Positions 55,892-64,000 of a stretch of DNA of 64,000 nucleotides are shown here, piece by piece (within the stretch, counting starts at the first letter, position 1; each line of letters starts with the position of its first letter). The notes beneath the pieces are model-generated. The model was not told the origin of the DNA. It saw nothing but the letters and a program-made list of their open reading frames with translations, and searched no databases. The DNA is from Acanthornis magna (lineage: Eukaryota > Chordata > Aves > Passeriformes > Acanthizidae). The translations under genes were made by a program, and so were the position numbers. The stretch spans positions 11,235,501-11,299,500 of the forward strand of contig JAWUZG010000084.1 of the NCBI GenBank assembly GCA_036785705.1, written 5' to 3'.

Positions 55892-58800
55892 CTGTCGAGA
55901 CACACATTAGGGGCACCAGTGAGGCAACAACCAACACAGTGCAGGAGTTCCCCCCATCCCAAGGTTCCCCACTCCACATTAACGCTCTCATGTCAGAGGT
56001 AAGGGCAGGGATGCTACGTCTTTGCTGCTGTTTTCATATGGAGCTGGCCAATTTGAGATTAGACTGTTCTCCCATTTCTCACTGGCAGCAGTGGTGGTAC
56101 CTGACAAGTTCTTTGGCTGTCAGCTACACAACAAATGCCTCAGGATCCCTCCAGCACCACAGCCAGATGCCATGTTACCAGCCCCCACCATCCACCCCTC
56201 ACTAGGGAGCAAACCCAACGTGGCAAAGCAAGCAAATCCCTTCCCACTGCAGACCCCAGCGACAAAACATGGCAGCCTGTGGAACAAGTGGTTTTGGAGG
56301 CAGCTAGGAGGTTTCAGTGGTGCTCTGCCCTTCTGGAAGTGCTCTACTGAGCTTGCCAGGTGCCTCCCCTAACATTCCAATTTCCCGGAGGGATGATGAA
56401 GCCCTTGGTCTTGCCATGTTCCAGAGCTCTGGGGTACACATAGGGCTGGTGCTGCATGCTGAGCTGCAGGGGCATCCAGAGGAGAGAAATAGATCCAGCC
56501 CAGCTGGAAGAGGGCCAGGGTGCCCTGAGGTGGCATTTCCCTGTCCCACAAGCCTGTCACACTTACCATGATAACAGCAACCACGACGGCAGCGATACCG
56601 ATCAGGTAGAGCTTCCCGGAGAAGAGCTCATCGATTTTTTTGTGGCAGTTCGTGTTCTGAGGAAGAGAAGCACACCAGTCAGCAGCCTGCTTTCCCCTCA
56701 CCTGCCCCTGGCACCCAGAAAGGCACCGTCCTGTCCTGGCTCCAGGACTTCCAACCAGACTTCGCCCCTCTGCACGTGCCAGTCCCCTCAAGCAGGAACG
56801 GCAAAGGAAGAACCAAATGGGAGCCTTCAACATCGTTCTACATTATCCCCAAATAAATGAAATCTCTACCCTTTATCTATTTCCCAATAAATCCCCATAT
56901 TTCCTTGGCAGCTGAGGTTTCCTGCAGCAGCTGTGCTGACTGAAGAGCAGCTGTCCCTACCTCAAAAAAGCTTTTCAGGGAGTCCTTTCGGCAGAGGTCA
57001 TCCCTCCACACAGGAGTGAAAGTCGCTGTTACAATATCAGAACCACAGCAGTCCAGCTACATGGAGAGAGAAAAGAAGAAACAATGGAAAGCCAGCATTA
57101 GCAGACAGCAAACACTTATGCAATGCTCTCCCCACCATTATACATTCTTGAAGCCACCCAAGATTGATGAGGCATCTTGGAGGGGGAAACAAGGGTGGGG
57201 AATAGGTTACCAAACAAACTTTTTCTTTCCATGCAATGCAGCTGCGTCCTGCAATAGCCCCAGACAGATGGGGCATAGGTATCCTGGAGGAGAGTGAACC
57301 CAACTCTCTCCAGAGATTTTGTTTCCTGCTGAATGGACCAAGTATCAGGATTAATTCCTCAGAATGACATTCTTCTTCTGTTGAATTTTACTTAAATCAG
57401 GGGTGCTGAGATAAATGAAAAGCAACTTAATCAAAGTTTGGTCCAGACTTCCCAGCACCGTGTGATGGAAAGAATATTGAAGAGAGCACAATTCTGCTTT
57501 TTGACATGTAAGAACAGCAAACTTGACAAGCTAAGACCTGCACGTAGCATCACCTGCTTTAGATTCTGCTTTTCCCATCCATTTTCCTGATCTTCATTAC
57601 TAATTCTCCAGCACCACCACCATCTTACCGTTTCATGAAAGGTCTTCACTACAGCTTTGGCGTTGTTTGCATCCGATTCTCCCATGAGCGCTTGTTGAAG
57701 TGCTTGATCATAGAACTGCTTCACATCTTTGGCTATCTAGGAAAGACACAGGAAAAACTCCCTTTCAGCCAGAGCAGGAGGAGGAAACCCATCCAGCAGA
57801 TGTGCCTGAAGGCCAGGTTCCCTCTAATGGCACTTGCAGTAAGATCAGCAGTTTTTAAATAGATTTGGACCCCATTTGTTTGCACAGGCACATGAAAAGG
57901 CCTGTCTTTCGTAGGGCTCAAGCCCCACCAGCTGCAGCAAATATTAAGAAGTTCATCCATCAGCCAGCAGATCCCAGCCATTATTATCCAAGGGCTCCAC
58001 AGGCTCTCTCTAGTAGATAAAGACAGCCAAGGCCTGGAGGGTAAGCCATAAGATTTGAGATAGCCTTCAGCCCATGTAGATGTGCTGCTGGGCTAAGGAA
58101 TGCAGAAATGGCTTGTTTTGAACCACCCACAGACAAAGCAGGCCGGCAGCACATTTCCCACTGATGCTGCAGAGGCAGGACACACTGGAAAATTCAGGAG
58201 GAGGTGGGGTGAGCAAGCAAGGCTGTCTGTAGCTACAGGCACCTCAGCTTGCTGAATGGCTCGGAGGGGATGGCAGGAATTTGGGAGAGATTGCACACTA
58301 AAGCCTCGTGAGGCAGCTCCTTTGGGTCAAGAAGCTTAGGTGCATTTAGGTGATGTAAAACTCTGGCTGGGTACCTAGCTAGAGCTGGGAATTGCTGTCC
58401 TGTAAGTGATTATATGAGACACCTTATCCATACTGTAACCCTGCCACCTGGCTGGTGAACTGCAGCTACCCGTGGGGCTCTGCTCTACAGTGCAAAAACC
58501 TCCTAATTTTCAGGGAAACTGGCCTTGCGACTTCTCCTCTAACACCCTTCAATAATTTGGGGGAGAGAGATGAAAGGAGGACATACAAGAGAAGCAAAAG
58601 AAAAACAAAAGCAAGAAAGGGAAAATGCTTTCTAGAACATCTGCTCTTGGCAGCACAGGCTGGATTAGCATACGAAAAAAGAAACTGCAGCAAGAAGATG
58701 TATGATTTCAATCAATTATCCCAGAATTCCTTCATCACTGCTCAAAAAAGTTTGCTTTGGAGTATATATCCTCCAATCAAACCATTTAATTCTGGTATGT

Positions 58801-61800
58801 GAAAAAACCCCATTCTTTAAAAAAATCCTATTTATTGCCTCCCCATTCTGAATCTAAAGCATCTCCAGGAAGGCAGGCTGAGGGAGAGACTGCCTCCAGC
58901 TTTGTGGAAAAATGTCCCTGCTGAAAGCAGCTCTCGGTGGCGGGGATCATTCAGTGCCCCCCTCCCAGCCTGCGTTGCTCCCAACCAAGGAAGGGAGAAG
59001 CAAGCCTGTCTTGTCAGCAGGGACTTCAAGACACCCCATTCATCATCAAGGCTGCAAAACCAGCTGATGCCAACAGACTGCCACCCCTCATTTTAAACTG
59101 CAAAATTAATTCTCAGGGCTGAGGTCATCACTCTTGTTTCAGGAAATCCTAAATTTCTCAGCTTTAATGCTCTGGTGGCCAAGCACTTTCTCCTCAGGAG
59201 GGGACACAACAGCCATGGGGCCCCTCCTTACATCAGCCTTCACTTTTTTTTTTGCTGCTGGTTGCAGTTCCACATCTTGGACTCTCTCTTCAGGATTCAC
59301 GAACTAACATCTGCAGGAGGCACAGCCCCTCTGCAAAGGTTAATTAGTTCACTAAAGTTGCTAGGAAACAGCACCCTGCCTGCATAATAATGTGTTTAGC
59401 CACAGAAAAGTTTATTCCAGTGAAGTCATACTCTCTCCTGCTGAATGACTACAAGGATGTTCCCATTCAGGCCGAGCCTGTGAGCCATTGCCCACATGCA
59501 TGTAAAAGCTGAGCAGGCCAGCACCTACTTACACAGCTGGCTTACATCTCTTGGTAAAGTAAACACATTTCCTACTCTGCCAGAGAGTCTAACCTTGGCT
59601 TTGAGCACAAGCAGTCCCCTTCTCTCCTCCAAACCCCTGAGGCCCAGTGATCAACACCCAGCCTGCTGCTTGCTGCAGCACAGCCATGGTTCCCATACGC
59701 GGGCAGTTCTGCACTTTGAGACCAAACCCTGTGTGTGTGTGAGCATGTGTGACCATAGTGAAGGGAGGGTCAGCAGAAGCAGAAGGTGAAAAGCTGCAAT
59801 TTTCAGTTCTACCCTTTAGCTCAGCCCCTCCAGCTAGGAAACCTTATCTGAGCAGTCCCTAGCAGGGTGCCTGGGACAGACGCAGCACTTGTACCTCTCA
59901 TGTGTGCGCAGCATATGGATCACAGCAAGCCCAGCGCTGGCAGACAAACGGCCTGCAGCAGGTTATATGATATTGGAGAAGAGCAGGAAGCACCAAGCAA
60001 TCCCGTTAATGCAGGCACTCCCTGTACGGTATTCCCTCCCTTTGGCACTACACGGCTGGGTTCGCTCTTTGTTCCCTGGCACCGAGGATGTGCAGATGGC
60101 TTTCCTTCACAACTTCATGCATGAATCAACTCCCTCTGTGACGGACAGTGTGGCAGCATGGAGGAAACCCAATCGAGACAGGCTATTTTTATTCGAGACA
60201 TTGCACTACATACCCTAAGGGGCAGCTGCTACCGTCAAGTGCTCATATTTAAAGTTTATGAGCCTGGCCAAGAGGAGTGAGGTGGCCTGCCCAGGTCACA
60301 CCACTAATCCAAGCTCCCGTTACTCAGTCTGGGAGCAGTTTGTGAGCAAAGCAGCTCCTACTGGAATGTGCTGCGGTTCTGCCCCAGCCTCCCAGTCCCA
60401 CAAACACAGGTTTCAGAGTCGTCTTACTTGGTCTTTGTTGACAAAACCCCAAATTCCAGCCGCAACTTCGCAGGCAAACAGGATCACCAGGCAAGTGAAG
60501 AACTGCAAAGACAAATTAAGAGAGGGATCCTTAACATATCTGCAGCAATTAGATGGGGGGAGGTGTGGAGCATCACTTGTACTGACATAGATCAGAGCAA
60601 GGTGTCATCTGACTTCAAACCATTTTATCTCTCACACATGCACTTAGCCCAAACACATTTTCCCATAACTCATCACATGCCACCCCACGTCCAGATTTCC
60701 CATTAGGAGGGTTGAGCAGGGATTAGCAAAGCCTTTCCCCCAAAGGGACTGGCAGGGATGAAGATGCCCTGTGCACCACAAGATACATTGCTCCTCTTCA
60801 CACACCTGCAGGACCATCCAGACAAGGTTTCTGCTCAGCCACAAACGCTGCGAGGACAGGAATTGCCAGTGCAGGGTTAAAAGCACATTTCAGCTGCGGA
60901 GGAGCTTGGGGTGTCAGGGTGTGATTTATGGCCGGGTCTCTGGCATCCACAGCTCTGCAAGGCTACTGCAGCTTTTTGCATAAATACTAACACTGACGTT
61001 TTCCCATAGTCCCACCCTATTTGTCCAATTCCAGCAGTCCTCCCTGCCACCATCCAAAGACTCCTCCATCTTTTTGTTTGGATCACGGGAACACTTGATG
61101 GTTGGTCTGTTAGACTGGGAATGGGAAGCTGCAAACTCATCAGGGTCACATGAGAAGCCACAGAGAGGCGTGCTCCATATGCAGCCAAGATCACCTCTGA
61201 GACATCACTCAGTGACGGCAAAAGAGGAAAGGCCCCAAAGTGGGAGAGTTGCCATGGAAGTCAAGAAGCAAAAGAGGTGAATGCAGTCAAGGAAAGTCAA
61301 AATTGCAGTATAGGGTGGGAAAACAGCCCCTGGCTCCTAAGCAGTCTCTGTTCAAGACACAATCAGGACATTTTCTCCAATAAAAGAGGAAACAGGAGTC
61401 TCCAGAATGTTGCCATGACCTGGCTCTCACATGCAAACAAAGGGTTATCAGCAAAATGGGAACACAACTATTAACCTGAAATCAGGAAAGGACTTCCAAC
61501 ATCCTTCTCCAGTTCCTGAACAATCAACTCCTATGTAAACATCTATCTATCCCTGATTTTGTAGGAACATCTTTGGAGGACTGGGTCCCACATCCCCCCA
61601 AGGACTCACATCACCCTAAACTGTGGGTGCAATGCCACTCTAAGTCTGGTTAAGCACTAGGGCTCACTCTTGCAGTGGTCACCCTGCAGTGAAGGATGGC
61701 TTGTTTATACCAGATTTGGAGGTACAACTTCCTGCAGACTCAGTTCATCTCTAAGTTGGCTGCAGAATGCCAAGAGATGCAGCTCGATGCTATGGGAACA

Positions 61801-63482
61801 TAGTGGTGTTCCTGGCCAGGCAGCTGGCTGTGTCCCAGCCCCTTTCCAGGGAGCAGAGCCCATGGAAGTGCCAAATGGCTCCCTTCTGTCTTCCTCAGGT
61901 CTTGCTGCTCAGCTTCTGTGCTGCCCTTTGGCACAGGATTTTGATAGTATGGAGCTTCCTCGTACTTTTCCCTTTTGCAGTAAGCCCAGAGTGACTCCCT
62001 CAGCTGGTGCAGGAAAGGGGAGCACAGCTGCTGCCCTGACAAACCCTGAGCATGCTGCCTGGAAGTGTCCTTGGAACACAGTGGGAGCCTTGGCCAGCAG
62101 AAAGCATCCTCATGGGGCATCTCCAGGCTTTTCTTGGCAAGCCAAGGTGTGAGCAAACACAGGCAGTACACAGCAGCTAGAGCTGCTAATTTCAGCCAGA
62201 GCAGCCGGTTTCCCTGTCAGACCTCAGGTACCTTGTACCATCTGCCCTTCTAATCCTCTTTCTAGCTTCAGGGGGGACTGAGGGGTAGTTCAGGGTCTGT
62301 AATCACTTGCATTAACAAAACAAAATAAAAATCCAAAGCTGCCAGACTGTGCTACAACAAGCCCTGTCAGATTTGTGTGCAGGCTCCTCCTATTCCCAGC
62401 AGCTGGGAAACTCCTACTGGTCCTCTCATCCACTGACGTTCAGAAGTGCTTTACCAACTCTGGGGAAAAGCACCCCCTTATTACTGGGAATCAGCAGCAA
62501 CCAGAGGTGAAGTCATCTGCAAGAGTGAGGGAAAGCAGCTCCATTTCCCTCTGTCCAAGCTGAGCCCACACCCATGAGTCCTACACTGCCACCAATAATC
62601 CTCCAGCCCAACAAAGCCAAATGCTGGAAAGTCATTCCAATTAAAAAAAAATGTTTTATGCTTCCAGTTTTATTTTTTTATGCATCAAGTTTAAAGCTGA
62701 ACCACATGTGAGAACTTGCTTTAAATAAATGGGTCTCCCTTGCCCCCAAGGTAAAGGCTTTTGGTGTGGCTACAGTTTATCCATTTAAGCTTATCCTGTG
62801 CCAGGAATCCGAGCTGCTGCCTCACATCAAGGACGCCTGCAGCACTTCAGTAATGGATTTTCCAGGATGTACCTAGATGTTCTCACTAAGAAATTATGGA
62901 AAGTCTTTGCTGTTTCCTTGTGCAAACAGATAAAAATAGTAGATGATTCCTTAAAAGAACGAGAATTACTACAGGCAGCCTTGAAATGGAGCGAGAGGGG
63001 AAGCTGTAGGGGACATCAGGTAAGAAAGAGGGTTTAGTGGGTGTTTGGTAAAACAGCCAGACCATGGCGGGGGGGAAATGCAAGGTGGGGATTTACATAC
63101 AACAGAGAAAGAGTCTCTAAGAATCCTGCTAATCTCACCCCTTCTGTCCTGCAGCCAGGCACAGGCAGGATATTGCAGCACACCTGCCAGCTCAGCCAGA
63201 GCAGAGATGCCCTCAGCCACACAGGGCTGCCTTGCTCGTTGCAGAGGTCACCGAGTTCCCACCTACGTGCTCACATATCCTCCCAGCCCCGCTTGTTGGA
63301 AAAGACTCCGGCAAGGGAAGCACAGCCATGTGCCATCTAGCAGGGAAATCAGGGTTCCAAGTGACTTCCAAAGCTTTCTCTTACCGTTCCCAGAAGACAC
63401 TGAGACTCCTGAATAGCGCCGTAGCATCCCAGGAATCCCACGAACATCATGACAGCTCCAACTGCGATCAGGATGTAGATTC
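55829..63482 (-). CDS. CD81: CD81 tetraspanin, exons 3-8 (5' part beyond the window)
   Basis: CD81 is a four-pass plasma-membrane tetraspanin that organises microdomains, including the B-cell co-receptor CD19/CD21 complex, and takes part in cell adhesion and fusion. Six exons on the minus strand match mammalian CD81 in order and phase: TM2/TM3 ([20 protein letters not shown], then [20 protein letters not shown]), the large extracellular loop, TM4 ([15 protein letters not shown]) and the tail [10 protein letters not shown]. The loop has the family CCG motif and four cysteines in all. The exons give 176 residues plus the stop. Exons encoding the N-terminus, TM1 and the small loop must lie beyond 64000. 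Exon 6 is strongly divergent from mammals while its neighbours are nearly identical. The frame is intact throughout. Confidence 0.96.
56567..56656 (-). CDS. CD81: CD81 exon 7 (end of large loop, TM4)
   Basis: [20 protein letters not shown] followed by [10 protein letters not shown], 30 codons, two more than human. It carries the last loop cysteine and most of TM4. The acceptor is TTCTCTTCCTCAG and the donor GTAAGT. Confidence 0.96.
56961..57056 (-). CDS. CD81: CD81 exon 6 (variable part of large extracellular loop)
   Basis: [20 protein letters not shown] then [12 protein letters not shown], 32 codons against 35 in human. The CCG motif and one further cysteine are kept; nearly all else differs from mammals. 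Splice sites (CATGTAG acceptor, GTAGGG donor) and phases fit exactly. Confidence 0.9.
57629..57736 (-). CDS. CD81: CD81 exon 5 (start of large extracellular loop)
   Basis: [20 protein letters not shown], then [16 protein letters not shown], 36 codons. It is the conserved helix A/B region of the loop. The acceptor is TCCTAG and the donor GTAAGA. Confidence 0.97.
57737..63384 (-). other. CD81: CD81 introns 3 and 4: non-coding content
   Basis: Between exons 5, 4 and 3 I see only intronic DNA with moderate G+C, a T/A homopolymer near 62641, and many short overlapping open frames. No repeat family, RNA gene or nested gene is recognised. The shorter introns 5-7 (56657-56960, 57057-57628 and 55892-56566) likewise hold nothing identifiable. 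Confidence 0.6.
60428..60502 (-). CDS. CD81: CD81 exon 4 (TM3)
   Basis: [20 protein letters not shown] followed by VNKDQ, 25 codons, as in mammals. The acceptor is CTTTGCAG and the donor GTAAGA. Confidence 0.98.
63385..63482 (-). CDS. CD81: CD81 exon 3 (TM2)
   Basis: [20 protein letters not shown] then [13 protein letters not shown]. It begins in phase 1, so exon 2 must end with the first base of the glycine codon. The acceptor is CCTTGCAG and the donor GTAAGA. It is the most 5' CD81 exon inside the window. Confidence 0.98.
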
Positions 63483-64000
63483 CTGCAAGGGAGAGTGAAG
63501 CAGACACGTTACCACAGAGCTTGTTCCAGCAGCATCCTCATACCTGGCTGGACGTTCTGGCTCCTGGGGCGGATAATTGCGGATGTCCAGAATTAAGGCT
63601 GAGGAGGTGTGAGTAGAGGTGGCAGCAGACTATAGAACACAGCGTACATGAGTTGGGTCTCAAAGTGTTTGAAGCTGCCAACACCCAACCTTTAATAACT
63701 CCATCACCTCTGAAATCAGAGGAAATGCTGAGAGAAGCACTAGGCAGAGGATGTAGGAGGCAAGACAAGGGCTCTATATCACCCTGAGAGCTGTAGCAGG
63801 GAGTTCCCCTGGCATGCTGTTTTAAATATTTAAGCAGAGATGAAAATTATTAGTTAGCATATCTTGTAAAATAAACAGTAAGGCACATGGTTTATTTATA
63901 TTAAACATCATACAAATATTTATCTGGCTAACATTTTAAAGGCAGATGAACCACAAAATCAAGGGGAAAGTACTGTTTAAGCATCTCATTTCATAAAATC
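63483..64000 (-). other. CD81: CD81 intron 2, partial
   Basis: No exon matching the CD81 N-terminus or TM1 occurs before the window ends, so the remaining 5' exons lie to the right. The final 200 bases are AT-rich. Confidence 0.7.

Noticed and set aside
1..64000. CRISPR arrays, operons, prophage or other bacterial-type systems
   Set aside because: None present. The window is vertebrate DNA with spliced genes and avian retroposons.

Overview
The window is vertebrate nuclear DNA, almost certainly from a bird and most likely a passerine. The genes are split into short exons with GT-AG introns. The interspersed repeats are 5'-truncated CR1 LINE ends, the characteristic avian family. One element at 47801-47949 is a tRNA-Ile-like head fused to a CR1-type tail, the structure of the TguSINE1-type SINEs known from passerines. 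The species cannot be named from the sequence alone.

Three genes are present, in the order TRPM5 (+), TSSC4 (-), CD81 (-). This is the conserved block found in human 11p15.5 (CD81-TSSC4-TRPM5-KCNQ1), read in the opposite direction. KCNQ1 should lie to the left of the window; no exon of it is visible here.

Region by region: 1-4819 is intergenic DNA upstream of TRPM5, with one CR1 fragment. TRPM5 occupies 4820-39437 as 24 coding exons. All exon phases agree and the joined frame is open for 1172 codons plus a stop, close to the human length of 1165. Its intron 10 holds a CpG-rich island, intron 18 a decayed CR1 reverse-transcriptase fragment, and intron 19 uses a GC-AG splice pair. A tail-to-tail spacer runs from 39438 to about 42000. 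TSSC4 is a single coding exon at 42408-43442. Its presumed promoter is the CpG island at about 45530-46530, which carries three ZNF143/THAP11-like motifs and a 12-bp minisatellite. From about 46600 to 55600 lies gene-poor DNA with the SINE. CD81 exons 8 to 3 lie at 55829-63482 on the minus strand; the first two coding exons are beyond the right edge.

The three genes are neighbours by descent and not a functional operon. TRPM5 is a Ca2+-activated monovalent cation channel of taste and other chemosensory cells, TSSC4 is a U5 snRNP assembly factor, and CD81 is a plasma-membrane tetraspanin. I see no novel multi-gene system. The points most worth checking are the divergent CD81 extracellular-loop exon, the bird-type TRPM5 C-terminus with a possible alternative end, the GC-AG intron, the intronic CpG island and the tRNA-Ile/CR1 SINE.
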